Shown: piece after piece, positions 27,585 to 36,501 of the stretch
Numbering within the stretch: the first letter of the stretch is position 1
How the letters are laid out: each line of letters starts with the position of its first letter
Assembly: GCF_015140455.1 (NCBI RefSeq)
Contig: NZ_AP024094.1
Location: forward strand, 2,294,001 to 2,358,000
Length of the DNA stretch: 64,000 bases
Reading direction: 5' to 3'
Source of the DNA: Jeongeupia sp. HS-3
GTDB taxonomy: Bacteria > Pseudomonadota > Gammaproteobacteria > Burkholderiales > Chitinibacteraceae
Program-made: the position numbers and the translations under genes
Notes under the pieces: generated by a model
Told to the model about the DNA's origin: nothing
The model's input: the letters and a program-made list of their open reading frames with translations, nothing else
The model's database searches: none

Positions 27585-28595
27585 TTACCACCAGACCGGT
27601 TCGGGCTCGATCTGCACGCCGAACCGGGCCATCACGTCGGCCTGCACCGCGGCGGTCAGCGCGGCAACATCGGCACGCTGCGCGCCACCGTGGTTGACCA
27701 GCACCAGCGCCTGCTTCTCGTACATGCCCACCGGGCCGAGCCGCCGCCCTTTCCAGCCGGCCTGCTCGATCAGCCAGCCAGCGGCGAGCTTGTAATGCTC
27801 ACCGGGCATCAGGTAGGACACCAGCTGCGGATGCTGCGCCACCAGCGCGTCGCGCTGTGCGGCCGGCACGACCGGATTCTTGAAGAAGCTGCCGGCGTTG
27901 CCGATCACCGCCGGATCGGGCAACTTGCGCTGGCGCACGTTGATCACCGCCTGCGCCACGCCGGCAGGGGTGCGCGGCAAACCGGCGTTGACCAGTTCGG
28001 CGTCGATGTCGCCGTAGTTGGTATGCAGATCGGGACGCTTGGGCAAGCGGAACACCACTTCGGCGATCAACCAGCGCCCCGCCTCCTCCTGCTTGAAAAC
28101 GCTATCGCGGTAGGCGAAGCGACAGTCGGCGCTGCTGAAGACGCGCTTGGCACCGCCATCGAGCCGATACGCGCTCAGCTCGAACAGCGTGTCCTTGACC
28201 TCGACGCCATAGGCACCGATGTTCTGCACCGGCGCTGCGCCAACACAACCGGGGATCAGCGCCAGGTTTTCCAGCCCGCCCCAGCCCTGCGCCAGCGTCC
28301 ACATGACGAAATCGTGCCAGGGCTCGCCACCACCGGCGGCGACGTAGACCGCGTGTTCGTCCTCGCCGACCAGCCGCCTGCCCTTGATCTCGACCTGCAG
28401 CGTCAAACCGTCGACCACGTCGGGCAGCACCAGATTGCTACCGCCACCCAGCACATGCCACGGCAACGCCGCCAGTTCGGGATCGGCGCACAGCCCGGAC
28501 AGTTCGGCTGGATCGTGCACGGCCACGTAGCGGCTGGCACGGGCGGTGAGTCTGAGCGTGTTGCGGGCACTGAGGTCGACGTCGGATTCGATCAT
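27585..28595 (-). CDS. murB: UDP-N-acetylenolpyruvoylglucosamine reductase
   Basis: MurB, an FAD enzyme, reduces the enolpyruvyl group to make UDP-MurNAc. The 336-residue protein has the FAD-binding VLGGGSNLVLPD. The segment LALIPGCVGAAPVQNIGAYG, the catalytic Ser in GNAGSFFKNPVVP, and LAAGWLIEQAGWKGRRLG with VGMYEKQALVLVNHG complete the type I MurB pattern. It begins MIESDVDLSARNTLRLTA, matching E. coli style N-termini. It is transcribed leftward, apart from the chitinase cluster whose terminator lies just upstream. Confidence 0.95.
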   Translation of the reverse strand: MIESDVDLSARNTLRLTARASRYVAVHDPAELSGLCADPELAALPWHVLGGGSNLVLPDVVDGLTLQVEIKGRRLVGEDEHAVYVAAGGGEPWHDFVMWTLAQGWGGLENLALIPGCVGAAPVQNIGAYGVEVKDTLFELSAYRLDGGAKRVFSSADCRFAYRDSVFKQEEAGRWLIAEVVFRLPKRPDLHTNYGDIDAELVNAGLPRTPAGVAQAVINVRQRKLPDPAVIGNAGSFFKNPVVPAAQRDALVAQHPQLVSYLMPGEHYKLAAGWLIEQAGWKGRRLGPVGMYEKQALVLVNHGGAQRADVAALTAAVQADVMARFGVQIEPEPVWW

Positions 28596-28664
28596 GGCGG
28601 CAGAATCGTGCGGTAAAGCGGCAATTATCGGCGATCACGCCAATGTGCGGGCGACGCAGGTCAA

Positions 28665-28693
28665 TAAAAAACCGGGACGGCGAACCGTCCCGG
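28665..28693 (-). terminator. Intrinsic terminator of the first chitinase gene
   Basis: CCGGGACGG and CCGTCCCGG form a perfect 9-bp stem with a four-base loop. Read on the minus strand it runs into six Ts. It starts 31 bases beyond the chitinase stop codon and lies between it and murB. Confidence 0.9.
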
Positions 28694-28724
28694 CTGGATG
28701 CAGCCATCAACGCCTTAGGCGTGA

Positions 28725-30410
28725 TTACGGCAGCGTCTTCAGGTGCGCTTTGACCGGCGCCGAGAAGTTGTAGCCGTCGTGCTTGTCCCAGTTGATCGAC
28801 CAGGTCATCACGCCACGCGCGGTCGGATAAGCCTGCTTGGGCTTCACCGTGCCGCAATCGACCAGCTTGGTCAGGCAGTTCATGGTCTTGTTGATGACGT
28901 CGACGGTGACGAAACCGGTGTTGGCCGAGCTACGGCCGCTCGGTACGCCGAAGGCGACCTGATCCGGACGCAAGCCCTTGAATTCCCAGCCCGCGCCACC
29001 GACGGTCTTGAAGCCTTCGATCAGCATCAGCGAACCACCGACGAGACCGTCGACCGTGCCTTCATTGAGCTGACCATAAGGCGTCCACAGACCGCCGTTG
29101 TTGTAGTACTGGACGTGGATCATGTTCAGATCGTCACGCAGGCCATCGATGATCGGCAGGTAGGCGCCCCAGATGCCCGAATAGGCAACGTAACCGCCCT
29201 GCACGTACGGATGCTCCGGTGCCATCGACAGGTAGAAGGTCGGGCCGACCTTGGCCTTCAGTTCCTTCATCGCGGTGATCAGGTTGTTGATGATCGGTGT
29301 GCCGAGCACGACGCCGGCACCGCTTTCGAGGTCGAGGTCGATACCGTCGAGACCGTACTTGGTGATGATGCCGTGCAGGCTGTTGACGAAGTTGGTCACG
29401 TTCTCGCGCGTGTTCAGCGTCATCCGGCCTTCCTGGCCGCCGAGCGACAGCACGACCTTCTTGCCCTTGGCGCGCTTGGCGGCGATGTCGGCGATGAACT
29501 CGGCCTCGGTGCCGGCGTTCGGGTCGAGGTTGAACGCCACCGCGCCGTTACCGGCATCGTCGCCGAACGACAGCATGATCACGTCCCAGTCGTCCGTCAC
29601 ATCCTTGATCCGGATCGTCGGGCCGCTCGGATTGGTGAAGTTGTGCCAATAGCCGATCAGCGCATGCTTGGGCAGATCACCCGACGGAGTCGGGGTTGGC
29701 GCCGGGGTTGGCGCCGGGGTTGGCGCTGGGGTCGGCGCTGGGGTCGGCGCTGGGGTCGGCGCTGGGGTCGGCGCTGGGGTCGGAGCTGGGGTCGGAGCTG
29801 GGGTCGGAGCTGGGGTCGGCGCTGGGGTCGGCGCTGGGGTCGGCGCTGGGGTCGGAGCTGGGGTCGGAGCTGGCGTCGGAGCCGGGGTTGGAGCTGGGGT
29901 CGGCGCCGGAGTCGGGGCTGGCGTCGGCGCCACCGGGCCACACACGCCCAGATCATTCCACGGCTTGCCGTCACCCACGCTGCTCGACGGCACGTCGCCC
30001 TGCGTCCACCACTTGGCCGAATAGGTGCGACCGTTGTAGCTGACGGTTGCCCCGCCGTTGTACGCGGTCGTCGACGACCATGCGGCCGCGGTGCAGCCTG
30101 CTGGCGTCGGCGCGGGGGTCGGTGCGGGAGTCGGTGCTGGCGTCGGAGCCGGCGTGGGGGCTGGCGTGGGGGCTGGCGTCGGCGTACCGGCGCTGACCAG
30201 TTTCCACAGCGTCGGGCTCGCCGCCGGGTTCCAGTTGGCGCCAACGTAGGCGGTATGTGTCACCAGCGACTGGTAATCGCTGCCGCTATACGACACAACG
30301 GTACCAACGGCATAGGTCTGGCCTTCTTGCCATGCCGGAGCGGCATAAGCATGAGCGGCAATCAGCGCCGCCGGGATGGCAGCCAAGGCAAAACGGTTGA
30401 AATAAGACAT
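28725..30410 (-). CDS. Secreted modular chitinase, GH18 (ChiD/endo type), two chitin-binding modules
   Basis: This 561-residue secreted chitinase has a signal peptide ending AHAYA (residue 23), a CBM5/12-like chitin-binding module ([18 protein letters not shown]... to about 75), a short Thr-Pro-Ala linker, and a second CBM5/12-like module (AWSSTTAYNGGATVSYNGRTY). A long PTPA linker and a C-terminal GH18 barrel follow. The catalytic motif is LDGIDLDLESG with the acid Glu; strand 3 reads KVVLSLGGQEG. Barrel strands YWHNFTNP and MTWSINWDKHDG are also seen. GGAG lies about 9 bases before the ATG. It hydrolyses chitin beta-1,4 bonds with substrate assistance. A sister gene follows upstream. Confidence 0.95.
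   Translation of the reverse strand: MSYFNRFALAAIPAALIAAHAYAAPAWQEGQTYAVGTVVSYSGSDYQSLVTHTAYVGANWNPAASPTLWKLVSAGTPTPAPTPAPTPAPTPAPTPAPTPAPTPAGCTAAAWSSTTAYNGGATVSYNGRTYSAKWWTQGDVPSSSVGDGKPWNDLGVCGPVAPTPAPTPAPTPAPTPAPTPAPTPAPTPAPTPAPTPAPTPAPTPAPTPAPTPAPTPAPTPAPTPAPTPAPTPAPTPAPTPTPSGDLPKHALIGYWHNFTNPSGPTIRIKDVTDDWDVIMLSFGDDAGNGAVAFNLDPNAGTEAEFIADIAAKRAKGKKVVLSLGGQEGRMTLNTRENVTNFVNSLHGIITKYGLDGIDLDLESGAGVVLGTPIINNLITAMKELKAKVGPTFYLSMAPEHPYVQGGYVAYSGIWGAYLPIIDGLRDDLNMIHVQYYNNGGLWTPYGQLNEGTVDGLVGGSLMLIEGFKTVGGAGWEFKGLRPDQVAFGVPSGRSSANTGFVTVDVINKTMNCLTKLVDCGTVKPKQAYPTARGVMTWSINWDKHDGYNFSAPVKAHLKTLP
29686..29931 (-). repeat. 12-bp minisatellite coding the Pro-Thr linker of the first chitinase
   Basis: About twenty near-identical 12-base units (GGGGTCGGCGCT and GGGGTCGGAGCT types on the plus strand) encode Pro-Thr-Pro-Ala repeats. 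Units differ only at synonymous or A/G positions, and runs of identical units suggest recent slippage or unequal exchange. Length change in steps of 12 keeps the frame and only alters linker length. Confidence 0.9.
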
Positions 30411-30463
30411 CGACAGTCTCCATCCATACTTGGTTTTCTAGCGGGCCGCCGAGCGGCGCCCGT

Positions 30464-30494
30464 AAAAAGGCCCCCCCATAAACCGGGAGGGCCC
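30464..30494 (-). terminator. Intrinsic terminator between the two chitinase genes
   Basis: On the minus strand GGCCCTCCC pairs with GGGGGGCC (one T-G wobble) around CGGTTTAT and is followed by TTTTT. It lies about 40 bases after the stop of the longer chitinase gene, so each chitinase gene probably has its own promoter. Confidence 0.75.
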
Positions 30495-30534
30495 AGGGAT
30501 CACGCACTCATTCGAGCCGGATCATGTTTGCCGC

Positions 30535-32475
30535 TTAGTTGCGGATCTTGGCCATGGCCGAGACCAGCTCGCCGTCGGTGGTGTCACCGTCAACTTCCCA
30601 GCTGAAGATGCCGCCCATGCCCTTGGACTTGGCGTAGTCGATCTTGGTCTGGATATCGGCCGGGGTGTCGTACGACCAGAAGGTCTTGCCGTCGAACTTG
30701 TACGACTGCTTGGTCACCGGGTGGACATGCAAGGTGCCGGCGGCGTTCTTCAGCACCTTGTAGTCCTCGTAACCCGCTTCGTAAGTGCCCGCTGCCGCAC
30801 CGGTTGCCGCCTGGTACAGACCGTTGTTGGCGTTGGTGACACCGGTCCAGCCGCGGCCGTAGAACGGAACGCCGATGTGCAGCTTGGCGGCCGGTGCGCC
30901 TGCAGCCAGCAACGCGGTAACGGCGCTGTCGGTGTTGTAGGTCGCGCCCAGGCCCGGCTTGCCGGTCTTCGGATCAATGTAATTCGGGCTGTTCGGATCT
31001 GCGTACAGGTGCGAATGGAAGTCGGTCGGACCCTTGGCAGCCCAAGCGCCGTTGTAGTCGTAGGTCATGATGTTGACCCAGTCGAGATACTTGGTGTATT
31101 CGCCCGGTTCGGTCGTCGCGATCTTGTCGGCACCACCGCCAATCGCCACGGTCAGCAGGTACTTCTTGCCGTTCGTTGCGCCGTAGGCATCAAGTTGCTC
31201 GCGGAACTCCTTCAGCAGCAAGTTGAAGTTCTTCGTATCGTCAGCGGACACGGTGTTATAACCGATGCCCTGCACGCCCGGGTATTCCCAGTCGATGTCG
31301 ATACCATCGAACACACCGGCACCGGTGCCCGGACCACCCGCGTTCGAGCCCGAGTCGTACTTCAGGTTGCCCTTGATGTACTGGTCGATGCACGACGACA
31401 CCAGTGCCTTGCGGCCGGCATCGGTGGCCGAAGCCGCCGAGAACCACTTGGACCAGCTCCAGCCGCCGAGCGAAATCAGCGCCTTCAGTTGCGGGTTCTT
31501 GGCCTTCAGCTTCTTCAACTGATTGAAGTTACCTTTCAGTGCGCCCACGCCATCGGCGCCCCAGGCATCGCCCACGCCGTCGACCGATTCGTTGGCGGCA
31601 AAGCCCTTGGTGTACGACGCCCACGCGTCGCCGCCGTCGCCGTTGCCATTCTCGGCGCGGGTGATGCTGGCATCGCACTTGTAGGTGCCGTCGCCTTGCT
31701 TGTAGACGTTGGCGAACGAGTAGTTCAGGAAGGTCAGCTTGGCTGCCTGGCCGCTGTCCTGAACGTTCTTCAGGAAGAATTTGCGACCGTAGATCGACCA
31801 TTCAGCAAAGTAGGTACCCACTTGCTTGCCGGCGCTCGGGGTCGGAGCCGGGGTCGGAGCCGGGGTCGGAGCCGGCGTCGGAGCCGGGGTCGGAGCCGGG
31901 GTCGGAGCCGGGGTCGGAGCCGGGGTCGGAGCCGGGGTCGGAGCCGGGGTCGGAGCCGGGGTCGGAGCTGGGGTCGGAGCTGGGGTCGGAGCCGGGGTCG
32001 GTGCTGTTGTGCCTTGCAGTTCCCACGGGCCGTACTGTTCAGTACCCGGGACGTTGTTCTGCGTCCACCACTTGGCCTTGTAGGTCGCGCCGTTGTGGCT
32101 CACGCACTGGCCCGCGGTGTAGACGGCAGTGTTCGCCCAGGCGGTGCAGCCGCTCGGCGTAGGTGCAGGGGTCGGCGCTGGCGTAGGTGCGGGCGTCGGG
32201 GTGGCAGTCGGAGTCGGAGCTGGGGTAGGAGCTGGCGTCGGAGTAGGCGTACCGGTGCTGGTCAACGTCCACAGCGTCGGGCTCGCGGCCGGGTTCCAGT
32301 TGGCGCCCACGTAGGCGGTATGCGTCACCAACGCCTGGTAATCGCTGCCGCTGTACGACACGACAGTACCGGCGGTGTAGGTCTGGCCTTCCTGCCAAGC
32401 CGGAGCGGCGTAGGCGTGAGCGGCGATCAGCGCAGCCGGAATGGCGGCAAGGGCAAAACGATTGAATTGCGACAT
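30535..32475 (-). CDS. Secreted modular chitinase, GH18 (ChiA/ChiC type), two chitin-binding modules
   Basis: This 646-residue secreted enzyme has a signal peptide and first chitin-binding module almost identical to the sister chitinase ([21 protein letters not shown], then [18 protein letters not shown]). A Thr-Pro-Ala linker, a second module ([26 protein letters not shown]), a PTPA linker and a GH18 domain follow. The catalytic segment is [12 protein letters not shown] with the acid Glu. The substrate-assisting pocket shows [13 protein letters not shown] and [13 protein letters not shown] is seven bases before the ATG. The catalytic domain is clearly different from the sister, suggesting complementary cutting modes; endo/exo direction cannot be read here. 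Confidence 0.95.
   Translation of the reverse strand: MSQFNRFALAAIPAALIAAHAYAAPAWQEGQTYTAGTVVSYSGSDYQALVTHTAYVGANWNPAASPTLWTLTSTGTPTPTPAPTPAPTPTATPTPAPTPAPTPAPTPSGCTAWANTAVYTAGQCVSHNGATYKAKWWTQNNVPGTEQYGPWELQGTTAPTPAPTPAPTPAPTPAPTPAPTPAPTPAPTPAPTPAPTPAPTPAPTPAPTPAPTPSAGKQVGTYFAEWSIYGRKFFLKNVQDSGQAAKLTFLNYSFANVYKQGDGTYKCDASITRAENGNGDGGDAWASYTKGFAANESVDGVGDAWGADGVGALKGNFNQLKKLKAKNPQLKALISLGGWSWSKWFSAASATDAGRKALVSSCIDQYIKGNLKYDSGSNAGGPGTGAGVFDGIDIDWEYPGVQGIGYNTVSADDTKNFNLLLKEFREQLDAYGATNGKKYLLTVAIGGGADKIATTEPGEYTKYLDWVNIMTYDYNGAWAAKGPTDFHSHLYADPNSPNYIDPKTGKPGLGATYNTDSAVTALLAAGAPAAKLHIGVPFYGRGWTGVTNANNGLYQAATGAAAGTYEAGYEDYKVLKNAAGTLHVHPVTKQSYKFDGKTFWSYDTPADIQTKIDYAKSKGMGGIFSWEVDGDTTDGELVSAMAKIRN
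31838..32007 (-). repeat. 12-bp minisatellite coding the Pro-Thr linker of the second chitinase
   Basis: About fourteen 12-base units (mostly GGGGTCGGAGCC on the plus strand) encode the PTPA linker. Eight or more consecutive units are identical, so this tract looks younger than the one in the sister gene. Confidence 0.9.
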
Positions 32476-33115
32476 AAAGCGTCTCCATCCTCTTGTATTT
32501 TGGCGTTATTCACGCGCATCGACTGGTCATGCTGGCCAACGCTTAAGTGTCAGTTTAATGACAGCATCAACCCCACCACCAAGCTGCAAACGCTCACCTT
32601 AGGGCGTAGTCGTTTGCGACAGGGTTCATTAGCGGATAGCGCCCTTCCGATGTCAATACATCAGCCGGGGGCCGTTTATCGGGCGGATAGACGTCATTTC
32701 CGGGATGTAGTCGCCAACTACCAGTGCAACGTCATAAGCCAATGCTGCATAGCAGCATTACACGCAGCAATTGGCAATTAACGTCGATAATCGACACATA
32801 ATCCGACAGTGCGGTGCAACATAATCAAATGATGATGTAAGTTTCTCACTAGCATCCACGTAGTCTTCTTTAACAAAACTACAAACACTGTTGCGCTTTA
32901 CCGACCACCTACGTCACGCCAGCAACAGCACCCCTCACGCAATCATCGCCAACTGCTTTCTTGCTCCGTACATATAAAAACAAAGCGTGTAAGAATAAAA
33001 AAAGCGCGTACAAATCTCATGCAATACGAGCGGTGCTATCTGACGGATAAACGGTGGGAAGTGGTATTACAGATGAGTGATCAATGGTTATGACATCAAG
33101 CTGATCACTGCGGAA
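32476..33115. other. Non-coding upstream region of the second chitinase gene
   Basis: No convincing gene lies here. Closest to the chitinase is GGAG seven bases ahead of its ATG. The far part (32800-33060) is distinctly more AT-rich than the surroundings. At 33019 an ATG opens a 24-codon frame, MQYERCYLTDKRWEVVLQMS and so on, which resembles the extreme N-terminus of IS5-type transposases (YxLTDxxWxxI). No second part, inverted repeat or duplication was seen. A promoter for the chitinase gene must lie in the near part. Confidence 0.6.
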
Positions 33116-33604
33116 TCAGGCGCGATTGCCCAAGTCCCAACGCGCGCAATACCACTTGGTTTGGCGATTGGCGACGCCGACCAGCACGCTGCCGGTAGCG
33201 GAGAGATAGCGGGGATATGGCCCGGGCAGCGACTGAAAACGCATGCCGAGACGCTCCTCCAGCCGGGCGCGCACCGCGTCGATCGGCTGGGCGATCAGCG
33301 CACCGACGATCAGCGTGCCGCTCTGCGGTGGATTGATGAAGACTTCCTGGGCCGCAACACCGGCAAGATCGGCATTGCGCGCGTCGAACCAGTCGGCACC
33401 ACCCCAGTTGCGCAAGGGCTTGCCCAGATGCTTGCGCAAATAGCCTTGCCAGTAATCGGTCGACCACTCGCCCCGGCACGATAGCGCCGCTTCGAGCCGA
33501 TCACCGAAATGCGACGGCAGGCTGCCGCCCTTGGCGGCGATCGCCGGCGGGCATGAAAAAACCGCCAGGCACAGCAATGCGGTGGAGAGCGCAAGCCGTG
33601 ACAT
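33116..33604 (-). CDS. Small exported protein of unknown function
   Basis: The 162-residue protein has a signal peptide (MSRLALSTALLCLAVFSCPPAIAA, cut near residue 24). The SC at 17-18 is not a good lipobox. The mature part contains GEWSTDYWQGYLRKHLGKPL and WFDARNADLAG, and ends KWYCARWDLGNRA. Two cysteines (LSCRGEW and WYCARW) could pair. No family is recognised. It ends the leftward series after ppc, whose stop is 27 bases away, so it may be in the ppc transcript. Confidence 0.68.
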   Translation of the reverse strand: MSRLALSTALLCLAVFSCPPAIAAKGGSLPSHFGDRLEAALSCRGEWSTDYWQGYLRKHLGKPLRNWGGADWFDARNADLAGVAAQEVFINPPQSGTLIVGALIAQPIDAVRARLEERLGMRFQSLPGPYPRYLSATGSVLVGVANRQTKWYCARWDLGNRA

Positions 33605-33630
33605 GGCGGTTTCGTCTGAGGCGACGGGAA

Positions 33631-36393
33631 TCAGCCGCTGTTACGCAGGCCGGCGGCAATGCCGTTGATCGTCAGGTGCACCGCATGCTGCACCTCTTCG
33701 CTCTCGTCCCCGCCGCGCAAACGCTTGAGCAGCTCGACTTGCAGATGGTTGAGCGGATCAAGGTAAGGCAGACGGTTATCCAGACTGCGCGACAGCATCG
33801 GGTTATCGGCGAGCAGTTCTTCGTGCTCGGTAATCGCCTTCACCACGTCGACCGCGCGTTGCCACTCGGCCTTGATACGGCCAAAGATGCGGCGGGCCAG
33901 ATCCTGATCGTTGACGAGCTCCGAATAGCGCGCGGCAATCGCGATATCCGATTTGGCCAACACCATTTCCATATTGGAAATCGTCGAGGTGAAGAACGGC
34001 CAGTCGCGATAGAGGCGGCGCAAGGTTTCAAGGCCATCGTCACCAGCAGCGTCGAGGTATTCGGTCACCGCGGTGCCGAAGCCATACCAGCCCGGCAGCA
34101 TCAAGCGGCACTGCGACCACGAGAACACCCATGGAATCGCCCGCAGATCGCCAATCGAATTGGTGGCCTTGCGTGCAGCCGGACGCGAGCCGATGTTCAG
34201 GCTCGGGATTTCATTGATCGGCGTCGCTTCGCGGAAATAGGTGACGAAGTCCGGCGTCGCGAACACCAGGTCGCGGTAAGCGCGATAGGCGTGCGCCGAC
34301 AGATCATCCATCAGCGCCAGCGAAGCCGGATCATCGGTCGGCTCGCCGTTGTGCTTGGGCAGGCTGGCTTCCAGCGTTGCGGCAACGAGGATCTCCAGGT
34401 TGCGGCGACCGACTTCACGGTCGGCGTACTTGGCGGCAATCACCTCGCCCTGCTCGGTGATGCGGATCTGGCCCGCAACCGAACCGGCCGGCTGCGCCAG
34501 AATGGCATCGTAGGCCGGGCCGCCACCGCGGCCAACCGTACCGCCACGGCCGTGGAACAGCCGCATCTTGAAGCCGGCGGCGTCGAACACCTTGACCAGC
34601 GTTTGTTCGGCCTTGTACAGCTCCCAATTCGACGTCAGATAGCCGCCGTCCTTGTTCGAATCCGAATAACCGAGCATCACTTCCTGCACGCCGCCACGGC
34701 AGCCGAGCATCTGGCGCCACTGCGGAATCGCGAACAGTTCGGTCATGATCTCGCCGCAGATACGCAGATCGGGGATCGTTTCGAACAGCGGGATGATGTT
34801 GATCTTGGCGACCGTGGTCGGCGCCAGTTGTACCAGACCGACTTCGTTCAGCAGCACCGCCACTTCGAGGATGTCCGACACCGATTCGCAATTGGAAATG
34901 ATGTAGTTCGGCAGCACCGCTTCGCCATACAGCGACTGGATTTCCGCTGCGGCACGATAGATGTCGATTTCTTTCTGCGTATCGGCGGTGTAGTCGATAT
35001 ACGGGCAGATCAGCGGACGCGGGCTGGCGAGTTCGCGCAGCAGCACCACACGGCGGCTGGCTTCGTCGAGCTTGAGATAATCCTCAAGGCCGGATTTTTC
35101 AAACAGCTCGGCGATCACCTTGTCGTGGATCGCCGAGTTCTGGCGCATATCCACCGGAGCCAGGTGGAAACCGAACACGCTGATCGCGCGCTGCAGCCGG
35201 CGCAAACGGCCCTGGCCGAGCTTGGCGGCGCCGTGCGCCTTGAGCGAATTGGCGATCACCGCCAGATCGGCTGCGAGTTCTTGCGCACTCTTGTACGGCT
35301 CGGCGCGGGCAACATCGTGCAGCGTGTGATGGAAGGTGCCGATCTTGACCGCGGTGGCGAAAATCCGTGCACTGATATAGGCCACGGCCAGACGGTACGG
35401 CTCTTCACCCTTGTGCGCACGCTCTTCGGGGGTGGCCTTTTCCGCCAGCGTTTGCAGCGTCTGATCGACCTGCACCAGCCGGGTCGACATCGACAGCTCG
35501 CCTTCAAGCTTCTGGCACTGCTGATAGTAATAATCGAGCGCCACGCCGGATTGGCGCGACACCGCGTAACGCATCACTTCGGCGGTCACGAAAGGGTTGC
35601 CGTCGCGATCGCCGCCGATCCAGCTGCCGACCTGCAGGAAGTTCGGCAGTTCGACCTTCTTGCCGCACAAGGCGGCGAGCTTGTCTTCCAGATCAAGCAT
35701 CAGCCGCGGCACTTCGTGCAGGAAGGAATTGCGGAAATAGGTGGTGCCGTTTTCGATTTCATCCTGTACGCGCAGTTTGACGGTACGGATTTCGCGGGTT
35801 TGCCACAGCGTGATCAGTACGCGCTCGAGCGCCTCCTGATTGGCTTGCAGCTCTTCCGGCGTCATTTGGCTGCGATCGCGCTCGGCCAAGAGTTCGCCGA
35901 CGGCGCGGTGGCAATCGAGAATGGTCTTGCGCTTCACCTCGGTCGGATGCGCCGTCAGCACCGGCACGATCAGCGTTTCGTTCAGCAGCGAGAGAATCTC
36001 GGCCGGCTTGACGCCGCGCGCACCGAGGCTTTCGATCGCCGCGGCAATGCTGCCGCGTTGCGGCGCCGACCCCAGCACCTTATGCGCACGACGACGGCGA
36101 TTATGGTGCAGATCCTCTGCTATATTTGAAAGGTGCGAGAAAGAACTGAAGCCACGAACCAGCGCCATGGCAGCGGGCAGATCCAGTGTCGACAATGCTC
36201 GCGCCAGCGCCAGACCGGCCGCCGGATCGTGCCCTTGCACGTATTTAAGTGCCAGCTCCCGGATCGCATGGATCTGATCGGCGGCATCGGCACCGGTTTG
36301 TTCACGGATGGTATCGGCCAGCACGCGGGACAGAAGGTCCAGATCACGCGCAAGCGGCAGGTCTTTCTCGGCAATCGGTTCTAGTACAGACAT
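33631..36393 (-). CDS. ppc: Phosphoenolpyruvate carboxylase
   Basis: Ppc carboxylates PEP to oxaloacetate, refilling the TCA cycle. The 920-residue enzyme begins MSVLEPIAEKDLPLARD. The in-frame extension upstream to 36690 overlaps the neighbour and lacks homology, so it is rejected. Visible motifs are the catalytic His region VLTAHPTEVKRKTIL, EVMLGYSDSNKDGGYL, the bicarbonate loop FHGRGGTVGRGGGPAYDA, and the C-terminal TINGIAAGLRNSG that binds aspartate effector in this family. No SD is clear before ATG 36393. It is divergent from the PhzF-like gene. Confidence 0.96.
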   Translation of the reverse strand: MSVLEPIAEKDLPLARDLDLLSRVLADTIREQTGADAADQIHAIRELALKYVQGHDPAAGLALARALSTLDLPAAMALVRGFSSFSHLSNIAEDLHHNRRRRAHKVLGSAPQRGSIAAAIESLGARGVKPAEILSLLNETLIVPVLTAHPTEVKRKTILDCHRAVGELLAERDRSQMTPEELQANQEALERVLITLWQTREIRTVKLRVQDEIENGTTYFRNSFLHEVPRLMLDLEDKLAALCGKKVELPNFLQVGSWIGGDRDGNPFVTAEVMRYAVSRQSGVALDYYYQQCQKLEGELSMSTRLVQVDQTLQTLAEKATPEERAHKGEEPYRLAVAYISARIFATAVKIGTFHHTLHDVARAEPYKSAQELAADLAVIANSLKAHGAAKLGQGRLRRLQRAISVFGFHLAPVDMRQNSAIHDKVIAELFEKSGLEDYLKLDEASRRVVLLRELASPRPLICPYIDYTADTQKEIDIYRAAAEIQSLYGEAVLPNYIISNCESVSDILEVAVLLNEVGLVQLAPTTVAKINIIPLFETIPDLRICGEIMTELFAIPQWRQMLGCRGGVQEVMLGYSDSNKDGGYLTSNWELYKAEQTLVKVFDAAGFKMRLFHGRGGTVGRGGGPAYDAILAQPAGSVAGQIRITEQGEVIAAKYADREVGRRNLEILVAATLEASLPKHNGEPTDDPASLALMDDLSAHAYRAYRDLVFATPDFVTYFREATPINEIPSLNIGSRPAARKATNSIGDLRAIPWVFSWSQCRLMLPGWYGFGTAVTEYLDAAGDDGLETLRRLYRDWPFFTSTISNMEMVLAKSDIAIAARYSELVNDQDLARRIFGRIKAEWQRAVDVVKAITEHEELLADNPMLSRSLDNRLPYLDPLNHLQVELLKRLRGGDESEEVQHAVHLTINGIAAGLRNSG

Positions 36394-36501
36394 GGGCGAA
36401 TTCGGCAGCAGCGGTTTATTGGCAAAATGAGCCCCATTGTAGCAACAAGTCGCCACAACAGAAGCCCTTAAGCCCAGCTTTGCCCTACCGGAGCGCCGAT
36501 C

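Noticed and set aside
29686-29931. CRISPR or promoter repeat in the chitinase linker
   Set aside because: The 12-bp units are in the reading frame and encode Pro-Thr-Pro-Ala; no spacers exist.
30721-32781. 686-codon open frame opposite the second chitinase
   Set aside because: Antisense to the chitinase; its repetitive Gly-Arg-Ser part is only the reverse of the PTPA minisatellite.
33553-36129. 858-codon open frame opposite ppc
   Set aside because: It is antisense to a complete, motif-bearing ppc gene, with no Shine-Dalgarno and no family motif.
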